Shown here: positions 21,601-29,699 of the stretch, in pieces
Layout: every line of letters begins with the position of its first letter
How positions within the stretch are numbered: the first letter of the stretch is position 1
From: Omphalotus guepiniiformis
Lineage: Eukaryota; Basidiomycota; Agaricomycetes; Agaricales; Omphalotaceae
Reading direction: 5' to 3'
DNA length: 64,000 bases
Assembly: GCA_028554645.1 (NCBI GenBank)
Contig: JAQOOI010000066.1
Coordinates: 62,001-126,000, forward strand
Notes under the pieces: generated by a model
Told to the model about the DNA's origin: nothing
What the model saw: the letters and a program-made list of their open reading frames with translations, nothing else
Databases searched by the model: none
Translations under genes and position numbers: made by a program

Positions 21601-22698
21601 AAGATCTCTTGAACTTTCATCAACCAGCCTCTCATCATACCCAACAAAGATATCCAGTAAACCCAAACATGCTCTTCCAGAGAAGCTTCTAGCTATATCT
21701 GCAGTTGCAGGAGGAATTCCTGAATGTTGAATAGTCACTTTATTGAGTGGTTCTAAACTATGGACCAATCTTAAGCTTTTCCCATCTTTCTTTAAGACAC
21801 AGAACCATCTGGATCTATAGGATGAACTGGAAGGCTCATATACACCAGCATCTATTTTGTCCTTAATCATTTTACACACTTGATCATAGATCCCTGGAGG
21901 TATAGGAATATTCCTTTCTACCCAAGGGGTGTGTGGTAACACTGGAAACTTTACTGGAGGAAAGAACTCTGTATTAAAGGTTCCTCCTTCAGATGCTTCC
22001 CATGCAAATGCTTTTTCTTGGACTTTCATAAGATGGTGTACAAGTTTCATTTCTTCAGGCCATAAGAAACCTTCATTATGATTCTTGTCTACAATTTCTT
22101 TTCTTTCTTGAGAGTACCTCTCACCAGGAGTGAAATCTGGAGGATGAGTAGGTAACTCAGGCATATCTTTTAACGGATCTCCAATTATTTTTCTTTCAAT
22201 CCGGAACTCCGCAGGTAAGGTAGCTTTAACAGGTTTGACCTTAATAGCAACTGGTTTGTACTTTCTAGAAGCCAAAACAGTCACCAATCTGGCCATTTTG
22301 TTGCCATTCTTATCTCTACTCCATCTGGGTCTTGAAGATTGGACAGGTTTAGGTTCCCTTTTGACCTTTTTACCCTTATTCATCCTCTTTTCAGTTCCAG
22401 ATGCAGGTTCCGAAGTGTGATTAAGTACCGTGCAAGTATCTAAGTCTGGATTCTGAGTATCTAAGTGCTCTTTTGAATTCAAATTTAAATTTTCTCGCCA
22501 AGTACAGAACACTTGTTTCTTTTCTGAGTCTACAGACCGATTTAAATACGATCTAACCGAATCTGCAGCCGCTATATCGTTTTCTCTTATGATGGATTCA
22601 GCTGCAAACACAAATGCCTCAGCCTTTTCAGGTTCTGAAAACAATTCATTGTCTGGCAGCTTATATCCAGCAATTGTGGCATTGCCATCTTCATCCAT
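18655..22698 (-). CDS. Pol of Ty3 copy 1: reverse transcriptase, RNase H, integrase
   Basis: The frame has 1,347 codons from the first ATG (22698), and is open upstream into the protease overlap, so it is probably made by -1 frameshifting. RT: SLRLVHSLEPLNKVT, LDIFVGYDERLV, TTFQTPFGPHRLVKLPMGWT and the catalytic YIDD at 411-414. RNase H: LSVDTSWMAVGFQLY, SQPKRELYGLM and VETDAS, ending GPDGLSRPP. Integrase: zinc finger H908, H913, C943, C946; catalytic D973, D1032, E1067; then a GPY/F-type segment YLGPMIVIRR. The C-terminus is acidic (EDEDLDESSDEEL...) and I see no chromodomain. The RT block closely fits a Ty3 group common in agaricomycetes. The reading frame is intact. The only amino-acid difference I saw from copy 2 is Met versus Val in GGSYI(M/V)AQMDG. 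Confidence 0.95.
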   Translation of the reverse strand: MDEDGNATIAGYKLPDNELFSEPEKAEAFVFAAESIIRENDIAAADSVRSYLNRSVDSEKKQVFCTWRENLNLNSKEHLDTQNPDLDTCTVLNHTSEPASGTEKRMNKGKKVKREPKPVQSSRPRWSRDKNGNKMARLVTVLASRKYKPVAIKVKPVKATLPAEFRIERKIIGDPLKDMPELPTHPPDFTPGERYSQERKEIVDKNHNEGFLWPEEMKLVHHLMKVQEKAFAWEASEGGTFNTEFFPPVKFPVLPHTPWVERNIPIPPGIYDQVCKMIKDKIDAGVYEPSSSSYRSRWFCVLKKDGKSLRLVHSLEPLNKVTIQHSGIPPATADIARSFSGRACLGLLDIFVGYDERLVDESSRDLTTFQTPFGPHRLVKLPMGWTNSVPIYHDDVTYIFRDEIPHVTKPYIDDVPVKGPVSRYETADGGYETIPENSGIRRFVWEHLQNMNRIVQRMKHAGGTFAGTKAFICVAEGDVVGHHVSYEGEKPVEKLAEVVLTCDASKWSEKKDIRSFLGTAGQMRMFIKDYAKKARPLTILTGDVPFQMGPAELEAVEMIKDGIRNAPALRPIDYDLSTGITLSVDTSWMAVGFQLYQRDPADSKKKFYNWMGSITLNEREARFSQPKRELYGLMLALQQTYYQTYGCRDLTVETDASYIKGMLDKPSSGPNATINRWIEEIRKFHFTLVHIKGTEHKGPDGLSRPPRGTIPTERAASRDPDSFVDEDDGLPVKFRMGDGESEVPFDFEAFKDEIDTRGGYLQEVAKSIDDFEDDLQEALEEERHLNSIRELLAIQHPVSNSMLQFAQTLVIPEGGTEWKHEHPYREDHRSASTKELDEQLDLIKDWYLQGNQPLAHLGETAMKKFISRAVKFFVDRDGRLYRRNDDTGGQHRLVVPKEKRMYMMHAAHDHLGHKGMFATKALIEKRFWWPDLNGDVNWFVKSCQICQNRKLELLKIPPTLTHTPSLFQKIHVDVFKVSPPSNGCKDVVHGRCALSSWSEGRALRSDNARSLGEWFFDDIICRWGCPDEVVTDNAPQMRAMLKWLEDKYGIKGITISPYNSQANGKIERAHFDIRTALAKATGGDLKRWWWFLKHVFWADRITARKGLGCSPYFLVTGAEPILPLDIVESTWLVKLPDRTLTYEELIGYRAQALAKHRTHVQEMISRIDTTKKETLRQYEEEYRNVIRDFDFKPGTLIQVRNTQVEKNLDRKMYPRYLGPMIVIRRTKGGSYIMAQMDGTVLREKVAAFRVLPHVARYEPIQLPENIHELIDLTSEQLEEMVNDNNELDPELERDYIFDSIPQLRIPAEDEDLDESSDEELQSANDADEEEPDWDAPVQTRSQSSQNK

Positions 22699-22733
22699 TT
22701 CAATACAAACAGCTACCTCTCCCTGATCTCTTA

Positions 22734-24131
22734 TCAGTTCATTGAGGTCCGATGAAAATTTTGAGAGTCTCCCTCATTTTTCACAGGGACACTCGCAGAT
22801 TTCTGTGTTTCTGGGACAAGCTTTGGTTCACCAGGAATAGGTTTAACCTTGATTCCTCTACCTCTGTCATATGTTCCCATTGTACACTTCATTCCACTGT
22901 TTGGATCTGTAATGGTGATCTCTTGTTCTCCAGTTTCAAAGTTTCTGACTACACTGCTTGTTAACACATCAAATGGTCTTCCCAAAAGAACATCATAAGG
23001 CACTTTATCTATTATGTGAATCTGCATATAGATAGTCATTTCTCCAAAGGTAAATGGTACATTTCTTGCTAGTCCCCTAGTAGCCTGTAATTGACCATTT
23101 GCACTTTGCATATGGATCACAGTCTCTGGGTCCCATCTTAAACCAAGTCCAATAGCTACTCTTGTATCCATGGACACGATTTGAGAACCACTATCAACTA
23201 CTGTCTCAACTTGTTGATCAGAGTGATTAATCTTTGGGTAGATTGCCTTTAGACTGTCAGTCTGGCTGGCTACTATAATGATCTTGTCCCTCTCATCTGG
23301 AGGTACATCTTTCTGATACTGGTCCACAACATCCTTGTGTACCACTGAGCCTTTCTTAAGGTCATCTGTGTCTTCATCTAGGACAATAAACACATCTTCC
23401 CTTTCATAGGCCATATCTTCAATAAAGACCATATAATTTGCCTGTACCAGATTGACATCTTCTTCTGGTAGAATACCATCAGGATCATCTTCATCCCTTA
23501 CTTCATGAACAAAAGCCTTTACAGGACGCTTATACACCCTGTTGTTCTTCAATTTTCTCTGCATAATCTTCTGAAGTGCCGGAGATATAGCAATGAGGTC
23601 CCCACTACTTATATCTATCTCAGATCTAAAGATTTTGTCTGCAATTTCTTCTGCTAGACCCGGTTTGAATAGTGAGTTTCTAAGCTTGAAATCGGGCTCA
23701 GATTTACGCGGAGGCTTTGTGTATACAATAGCATTCCTTGTATCATTACTCATTCCATCTTTAGTTCCAGATTGAGCTCCTTCAGTCTCATTTGACTTAT
23801 TCTGGCTCCCTACAGGCATTCCCTTTGGTATAGGTGGCCTATCTATTGCCTTTACGTGATCAAACGGACGGTTAGATACTCTCCGTGCAACATCGTTGTT
23901 ATTTTCAGAGGGAGATTCAATCTCCTCAGTGTCAGAATCAACGGGTAGTTCAAAACGAACGGGCTCTTTTCTCATAGCAGGGGGTCTGTATTTCTCCCTT
24001 TCAGATGGTCTTAGTGTAGGTAGTAACACTTCAACTCTCTTTTTCTTTACAAGTTTATTTTCCTCAGGAGATTGACCTGTTTTGTGAGAAGGATTCTGAG
24101 TATATACAGCTTCTTCACCAATCTCCTTCAT
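22734..24131 (-). CDS. Aspartic protease frame (Pro) of Ty3 copy 1
   Basis: A separate 465-codon frame lies between Gag and Pol. The N-terminal two thirds are charged and low in complexity (LRPSEREKYRPPAMRKEP and similar). The catalytic motif is DSGSQ at 313-317, followed by MDTRVAIGLGL and the retropepsin-type ILGRP-like segment VLLGRPFDVLT. It cuts Gag and Pol into mature proteins. The frame is -1 relative to Gag and +1 relative to Pol. Its ATG lies 8 bases after the Gag stop, so either re-initiation or -1 frameshifting at TCG_AAA_AAC_TAG could express it. A separate pro frame is unusual for a Ty3 element. Confidence 0.9.
   Translation of the reverse strand: MKEIGEEAVYTQNPSHKTGQSPEENKLVKKKRVEVLLPTLRPSEREKYRPPAMRKEPVRFELPVDSDTEEIESPSENNNDVARRVSNRPFDHVKAIDRPPIPKGMPVGSQNKSNETEGAQSGTKDGMSNDTRNAIVYTKPPRKSEPDFKLRNSLFKPGLAEEIADKIFRSEIDISSGDLIAISPALQKIMQRKLKNNRVYKRPVKAFVHEVRDEDDPDGILPEEDVNLVQANYMVFIEDMAYEREDVFIVLDEDTDDLKKGSVVHKDVVDQYQKDVPPDERDKIIIVASQTDSLKAIYPKINHSDQQVETVVDSGSQIVSMDTRVAIGLGLRWDPETVIHMQSANGQLQATRGLARNVPFTFGEMTIYMQIHIIDKVPYDVLLGRPFDVLTSSVVRNFETGEQEITITDPNSGMKCTMGTYDRGRGIKVKPIPGEPKLVPETQKSASVPVKNEGDSQNFHRTSMN
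22755..22761 (-). promoter_or_regulatory. -1 frameshift (slippery) site between protease and Pol, copy 1
   Basis: In the protease frame the sequence reads CAA_AAT_TTT, giving the heptamer A_AAT_TTT of the X_XXY_YYZ type. It lies in the short overlap where the -1 (Pol) frame is already open: Pol opens just after a TGA about 9 bases upstream of the heptamer, and the protease frame stops about 20 bases downstream of it. Slipping here joins protease to Pol without needing the Pol ATG. Confidence 0.65.
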
Positions 24132-24139
24132 TGGAAACT

Positions 24140-26050
24140 CTAGTTTTTCGACTCAGAGTTGTTTTCTCGTTTCAAAATCTGCTTAGTTTCAGATTTAGCT
24201 GCTGGTGCCAGATTCTGCAAAGTATTGCAAACCTGACTGAATTGAGCAACAAGGCTGTTGATAGCATCTAATGAACTACTTTGAGAGGGACCTGCCATAG
24301 CAGAATCCTCATCTTCAAAAGCATACAAGTTCTGGTCAACATGAGAGGAAGGTTGTTCCCATCCATGTCTTTTGGCAATTTCCTCAATCTTCTCTTTCTT
24401 AGACCGAGTATCAGACGGATCAGCTCTTGGCCAATATACTCCATCTTTCAATGCCCATTTACCAGCACTATTCTTGATCATCCACCCCAACCTGATAAAT
24501 CTAAGTTGATGTGGACAGTCCATAGATCTATGTCCAGGCTCATCACACATATAGCAATTGGAGTCAGCATGAGTATTATTATTCACAGATGACATCTGGG
24601 ACGATCTTTGTACACTATTGTGTCCATTAGAGTTCATTCCCGGTCCAGATTGGGAATTTGGAGCATTCATGTTCATCCTAACTGAGCTAGAAGTTGCTTG
24701 GGTCATTTTTGCCAAGTTAGCAACTGTCTCAGATAGCTTTGCAAGAGCTGCCAGATTCGTTTCCTGGGCTTGTCTAATCTGGTTAAACTGGTTCTGGTGA
24801 CTATCCACTGTTGCAGACAATTTCATTGCCCACTGATCTGGTTCTGACTTCACAGTAGATGCTACTTGGTAAGGATCATATAACTTCCTTGTAGCACTCT
24901 GCTCAGTTGTTGGGAGTATCCTAGAGTATCCTTCTGCCAGATTTGGACCATTCAAGAATAAACCAAAGTTGTATCCCCCTGCTCTTTTTACAGAACAGAG
25001 TTTTTCAGCCTCAGACATTACATCTTTCAGAGTAAAAGGGTCATCCTCTCTCTGAACTTGTAAGTGGCCATTGATCACTTTGTTTTCTAAGCGGTCCAGA
25101 AGTTTCCTTCTGAAGGGTTCATCTAGTGCACTCAAGAAACCAGCTACAGCTTCTGAGTTTGATACTACAGGTGTGGTACCAGAAGATAGTTTCTCATACT
25201 CAATCTCATACTCCCTTTTAAATGCCATCAGTTTCTGAATAGCACCAAGCACTATGAGCTTATATGCATCAATGATAGCATACAATCTTTGTCTAGATCC
25301 CAGTCCTCTATCTGCAGATTCAGGGAAATTTTTCATTAATGCCTCTTTGAAAGCATCCCAATCCAAATCTTTAACAGCTTGAAGCCGTTGAAACTCTTCA
25401 CGGGTATGGAACTCCATGTATCTGAGAGCCAACATTACTTTAGCCGCATCTGTTTTAGTTCCGGTTGACACAAAGATGCCTTCCAGCTCTGCCAACCATG
25501 CAACCAATTCAGATGGATGTTTCTTATCGAAGATGGGGGCCTGCTTAGAGACTTTAGGTAGTTTCTCATTTTGCAACTCTTTAGCTGCAGGAACAGGAAT
25601 CTGCATTCCTGTTGCATTTCCAAAAATGAAGATCTCTTCCATCTCAACAGGTCCTTGGGTAGGTCCTTGTTGTTGGGGAGCTTCATTCCCAGTAGCATTG
25701 TCATGAGTAGACATATTGTTTCTCGGGTTCCTTATTATTTTAACAGGGATTCTTTTATGTGTCAAGGCAAAATATTGAGGACTGTTGACAAAGTTCCTCT
25801 TATTTTTCTTGTATCTAGCTGAGAGTTCAGATAAATCTGGAGGTGTATTCCGTTCAGGAATCGTACTTAGGGACGAAAGAGACGAAAGGGAACTTGAATC
25901 TGGTTCAGGTATGACTTCTTTCTCTTTTCCTTTGGAACTTTTCCTTCTGGATGACTGGTTCAGTGACAATTCTTCTGTTCCAGCTCTCTCAGAATTCTTA
26001 GTCTTTCTAGGACGTGTGTTTCTCTGTGAGCCGCTAATTTTGACAAGCAA
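24140..26050 (-). CDS. Gag of Ty3 copy 1
   Basis: The open frame covers 636 codons but the first in-frame ATG is at 25714 (MSTHDNATGN...), giving 524 aa. The 112 codons upstream lack Met yet look coding (basic, Ser-rich: SSRRKSSKGKEKEV), so a non-AUG start or a spliced leader is possible. A retrotransposon Gag core spans the middle (LVAWLAELEGIFVSTGTKTD, then ALRYMEFHTREEFQRLQAV). A CX2CX4HX4C zinc knuckle is at C499, C502, H507, C512 (numbered from 26050). Gag forms the particle and binds RNA. It ends in TAG at 24142-24140, just before the protease frame. Confidence 0.92.
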   Translation of the reverse strand: MLVKISGSQRNTRPRKTKNSERAGTEELSLNQSSRRKSSKGKEKEVIPEPDSSSLSSLSSLSTIPERNTPPDLSELSARYKKNKRNFVNSPQYFALTHKRIPVKIIRNPRNNMSTHDNATGNEAPQQQGPTQGPVEMEEIFIFGNATGMQIPVPAAKELQNEKLPKVSKQAPIFDKKHPSELVAWLAELEGIFVSTGTKTDAAKVMLALRYMEFHTREEFQRLQAVKDLDWDAFKEALMKNFPESADRGLGSRQRLYAIIDAYKLIVLGAIQKLMAFKREYEIEYEKLSSGTTPVVSNSEAVAGFLSALDEPFRRKLLDRLENKVINGHLQVQREDDPFTLKDVMSEAEKLCSVKRAGGYNFGLFLNGPNLAEGYSRILPTTEQSATRKLYDPYQVASTVKSEPDQWAMKLSATVDSHQNQFNQIRQAQETNLAALAKLSETVANLAKMTQATSSSVRMNMNAPNSQSGPGMNSNGHNSVQRSSQMSSVNNNTHADSNCYMCDEPGHRSMDCPHQLRFIRLGWMIKNSAGKWALKDGVYWPRADPSDTRSKKEKIEEIAKRHGWEQPSSHVDQNLYAFEDEDSAMAGPSQSSSLDAINSLVAQFSQVCNTLQNLAPAAKSETKQILKRENNSESKN

Positions 26051-26203
26051 ACTCTAAGTTATAAAACTTATAGATGGTTCAACAACTTCAAGGAAATTGT
26101 TGCTAAGTGAGGAACAGGGCAAAGTTCAACACAGAAAAAGTCCAGATTTATTTCCAGACACGTGTAAATACACAGATAGTTCAATTATCAAGTCTAAAGC
26201 CAC

Positions 26204-26221
26204 CCCTCGCGGTGGGCTCCA
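26204..26221 (-). other. Primer-binding site of Ty3 copy 1
   Basis: Two bases inside the 5' LTR the sense strand reads TGGAGCCCACCGCGAGGG, the complement of a tRNA 3' end finishing in ...GGGCTCCA. The implied acceptor strand GGTGGGC plus U73 and CCA is tRNA-like. I cannot name the tRNA without the host tRNA set. Confidence 0.75.
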
Positions 26222-26223
26222 GA

Positions 26224-28067
26224 TGTAGTGACTATGAAATGAACGAGAGAGATACTCAAATGAGCACAATCCAACTCAAATCAAAATGATGTAGGGTGAG
26301 GTGTGACTGGCGTTGTCAGAGATTCCGCACAGTTAGACGCAACAATTGAACTTCGAATCTGCAGGGTTACAGATGCCTTTATCTCAATCTGGGTGAAAAA
26401 TGGCAGAGGGTATCTCAAAACACAAGATTCAGACTGAAGGTAAGGGTGGTTTTCAGGGTTCAGGAGGGATTCAGGACAATCAATCTCGATGTTTAAACTC
26501 GATCCAATGGTCAGACAATGCAGGGAACAGTTTCAGATGCAGCACAGACAGTTTCAGCAGGCAGATTCAGCACAGACAGAACAGCAGTTTCAGCAAAGAT
26601 TCAGTATCTCTTTCAATTTATCTGCCACAAGGGACTTTACAGAAGTTTTCACAACTGGATATTTCTCGAACTGAACTCTAAAGAGCCAGGCTATATTTCG
26701 TCTAAGAAGGGTTTCCTGCTTTGGCTTGTAGCTTTGGGCAGTACTTGCTTAAGAAAATCTAAATAGATACTCTGTAAACTATATATACTAAATCATAAAA
26801 TCAAACATATATCTCGAAATTAAAAGAGTAATCTGAACAGTAAATGAGTCAAAAGTAAGTAAGTATCAATTGAGCAGAGATTGGATTCTTTTTAGGTAGT
26901 TTTCTAGGTAATTTTCCAGTTAGATAGTCAAAATGTAGGAACTTTGGGTATAGATTGGTATAAAAACAGAAATATATCGCTTTGTCCGCGTTCTAGGTGT
27001 GTTAGGGCGTACCCAGGGTATCTAAATAAAGGTCCAGATCCTGTAAATAGCAACCAGTATCCTGACAGGTGACATTCTCCTTAGTGCATTGCAAATCTGG
27101 TCCCCTATAAGTTTCTCCAAAATTGGCACATCCTCCTCTACTAGGGCAGCATTAGGAGTTGTGTAGAAGCTCTAGAGCTTATCTAGACCATGCTTCATCG
27201 TTTCTATCAGCCACAGTAAGGTACAGTAACTGTTTATTTCAAGTTTTACCCCTATACATCTCTTTTTGGTCAGATTTGTACTCAGGTTATATTTCTTGTT
27301 TAGGATAGCTCCCAGCTTCTCCTAGGACAGTATTCTATCCCATAGTTTCGTCTAAGACCTCCAATTAGAGCGCCTTTGTCTTTTATCAAGTTCAGAGGGT
27401 TACTGAATTTCAGAGAGATACTCAGATCCAGAGAGATACTCATTTTCAGTATCTAACTCCTTCCAGCATGAGTATTGAGTATCTAACTCATTTGTGCAGA
27501 TGTAACTTTTGAATCTACTTCCCTTATTACACAGATTGGCATTTCATCTCAGTGACATTATATCCACATAGTACTCAATGTACAATATTTCTCTGGTAAT
27601 ACAATCTTCAAGATTGCCCATATTCTCAGCATTCAATCTTATAGTGCCAACTTAGTTAGCAAGACCAGCTGGAACTTTTGATCAGTCCAAAGGACTTAGA
27701 TAGTTGTTCAATTGAAGTGAAAATCCATCAACCCCTTGGATTACAGTCAACAACACTTGGTAGAGTCTCTAGTTATTAGAGGGTGGGTCTGACCAACTCA
27801 ATCTGGTATGGAACATGGGAATTCCAACACATCTGGAGAGGCATAACTAGTATCTCTTTGTATAACCCATTGGTCACAGTTGCTTAGTACCAGATTCAGT
27901 ACTGTAGCAAACACTACACTTAGGTATTGTGAGTACAAGTATGTTTCATGTCTTAACTAGCAGTCTGGGGTGACTCTAGTCCTTTATGTTCAGTTTCCAA
28001 TGCTTGAACATTCCATATTTACTTCAATCTGATAGATTTCAGTACTGAAAGGCTTTTTGACGCAACA
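26224..28067 (-). repeat. Ty3 element copy 1, 5' LTR
   Basis: This 1,844-bp LTR is equal in length to 11536-13379 with no difference seen on reading, which indicates a very recent insertion. It drives the genomic RNA towards decreasing coordinates. Confidence 0.95.
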
Positions 28068-29642
28068 ACGCTTCTGCCAAGACGCTCGTAAGCGTTCTGC
28101 GCCAAAGGTAGTTGCAGTGCAACCAGATGCTCCTGAAGGAACCGCTGAAGGAGCAGCGGAAGCAGCACCAGTAGCAGCCGCTGGAGGAGCAGCGGAAGCA
28201 GCTCCAGTAGCAGCCGCTGGAGGAGCAGCGGAAGCAGCTCCAGTAGCAGCCGCTGGAGGAGCAGCGGAAGCAGCTCCAGTAGCAGCCGCTGGAGGAGCAG
28301 CGGAAGCAGCTCCAGTAGCAGCCGCTGGAGGAGCAGCGGAAGCAGCTCCAGTAGCAGCCGCTGGAGGAGCAGCGGAAGTAGACGCTCCGGGTGCTCCAGA
28401 CCCTGCGGGCGAGGTTGTGGGTTCTCCCAGCCCAGCGCCTTGAGAGGAAGCCGGCGCGAACAAAAGCTCGGGGTTGATGGAAACAGGGAGCACCGGTAAA
28501 CTGGTGTAAAAGGGAAGTGACCGGTTAAATCTACCGCGCCCGGAAAGCTGGACACGGGGGTTGGTAGTATGAGCAGCAACCTACGAACTTACGGCGTTAG
28601 CGTGACTAAGGTAGACGCAACGAGCTTACCGAGGTATATCGAGCTGAAGCCAACGTAGCGATATGGTTGTCTTTCTCGTGCTTGGGGAATAAATCAGCAA
28701 GCTGCTGCCCTAACAAAAACCGACGATTACCGATTGCTTGGTGTGCGTTTCCTGTTGCTGGAGAAACAGCTGTTGCTGCGTGATCAGCTCTGCTTGCCTA
28801 AGTTTCGCCTCTTCAGTCAGTTGCCTTATTTTGGACGACTAACGCCGGGCCGTTTAAAACGAGAAATGCAGGAACGAAAGCAAGAACTCACCAGCGCCTG
28901 CTCCGACCGCTGCTGCTGGGTCAACGCGTCTTGCTTAGTTTTTGTCTCTTCGGTGAGCTGGGTAATTTTGGAGGACTAGCGTTCTGTTTAATTAGAGCGA
29001 GATAGAGGGGTATGAGAAGTGAACCCGCCAGTGCCAGCTCCATCTCTTGATGCTTTCTGTGGGCGCAGTCAAGGGCCTTTTGTTTTTCCTCTACTTGCAT
29101 TTTCTGTTTTCAATTTAACGCCCAAAGCCAGCGAAAATTTTAAAAAAAATTCAAAACACGTACGAGTGACTCTAAGGTATCAACAAGAGCGTCTGCGCTG
29201 TCCAAACCAGTAGTGTCGACCATGGCGATATCTGAATCTTGAGATTGGCCGTACGCAGTAGCTTGAACCTGCATCTGCTCTTGAAGGTCGCAAATGAGGC
29301 TTTGGAACCCAGTGTTCTCGACTTCGAGAGCCATGTTCGTAGCTTTGAGCTTCTGGATGGTTGCGGCACTTTCCATCCCATTGCTCATGGCTTGCTTTCT
29401 TTTCTCACCGTACATCTCCCGCCAATACTTGGCTGCTTTTTTAGCCTGTTCAGTCACTTAAATAAAAAGCGCCAAACCACGGGAAGCATAGCTCGCTTAC
29501 ACTCTCCAGATCATCGCGAGTTGGAGATGTCACGGCCTGCTTCTTACTGCTGTCGGGAGGGGCGGTTGAACTCTGCAGAAACAAGTTAGCAAGCTGGTGT
29601 TGAGATGTGTTGCGAAAGACTCACCGCCTGATTGTCTGACAT
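28068..29642 (-). pseudogene. 5' part of the multi-exon gene split by Ty3 copy 1
   Basis: On the minus strand: ATG 29642 (MSDNQA, to 29625); 29572-29503 (SSTAPPDSSKKQAV...); 29456-29164 (coiled coil with TEQAKKAAKYWREMYGEKRK); 29103-29029; 28975-28892; 28838-about 28740; then 28740-28630 (NRRFLLGQQLADLFPKHEKD); 28580-28068 (VAAHTTNPRVQLSGRGRFNR, a Pro/Ala repeat, ...SWQKR). Exons 28975-28892 and 28838-28740 both begin SSKI(T/R)QLTEE and are an internal duplication. The donor after 29029 is GCGGGT, a GC donor or a mutated GT. Near 28740 the frame moves by one base with no usable intron. The reading frame reaches the LTR in phase and continues at 11531 once the element and one ACGC are removed. 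Function unknown; repeated agaricomycete family by pattern. Confidence 0.6.
28153..28378 (-). repeat. 36-bp coding minisatellite, six copies plus a partial one
   Basis: Six head-to-tail 36-bp units plus 10 bp lie in frame in the last 5' exon of the interrupted gene. Each encodes 12 residues (PPAAATGAASAA type). Units differ by at most a single base, so the array is young or kept uniform. Confidence 0.95.
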
Positions 29643-29677
29643 ATTGGATGCTCTACTGGTAGAGGGGAGGAAACACC

Positions 29678-29683
29678 TTTATA
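29678..29683 (-). promoter_or_regulatory. TATA box of the interrupted gene
   Basis: TATAAA on the minus strand lies 35 bases upstream of the ATG at 29642, inside the palindromic word cctttataaagg. It supports the chosen start. Confidence 0.45.
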
Positions 29684-29699
29684 AAGGAGCCTGCAGGCG

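Larger units (their letters stand above)
11536..28067 (-). mobile_element. Ty3-type LTR retrotransposon with antisense cargo genes, copy 1 (16,532 bp)
   Basis: Identical-looking 1,844-bp LTRs lie at 11536-13379 and 26224-28067. The element reads on the minus strand: 5' LTR (right), primer-binding site, Gag, protease, RT-RNase H-integrase, then two genes on the opposite strand, polypurine tract, 3' LTR (left). LTRs begin TGTTGCGTC and end TCACTACA on the sense strand. Host bases ACGC flank both ends (11532-11535 and 28068-28071), a 4-bp target duplication. The order RT-RH-IN and the motifs place it in Ty3/gypsy. It is about twice the size of an ordinary Ty3 element, mostly because of long LTRs and the roughly 5-kb antisense region. 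It lies in an exon of a minus-strand gene. Confidence 0.95.

Noticed and set aside
28153..28378. Possible CRISPR-like array
   Set aside because: Units are contiguous 36-bp repeats without spacers, in a eukaryotic coding exon.
28057..28443. Plus-strand Ala-rich 128-codon frame
   Set aside because: It is the complement of the Pro/Ala minisatellite exon on the minus strand; the minus-strand frame fits the gene's exon chain.
28708..28730. A 21-29 bp micro-intron in the interrupted gene
   Set aside because: Far shorter than the other introns here (44 bp or more); a one-base indel in a dead gene explains the frame change better.
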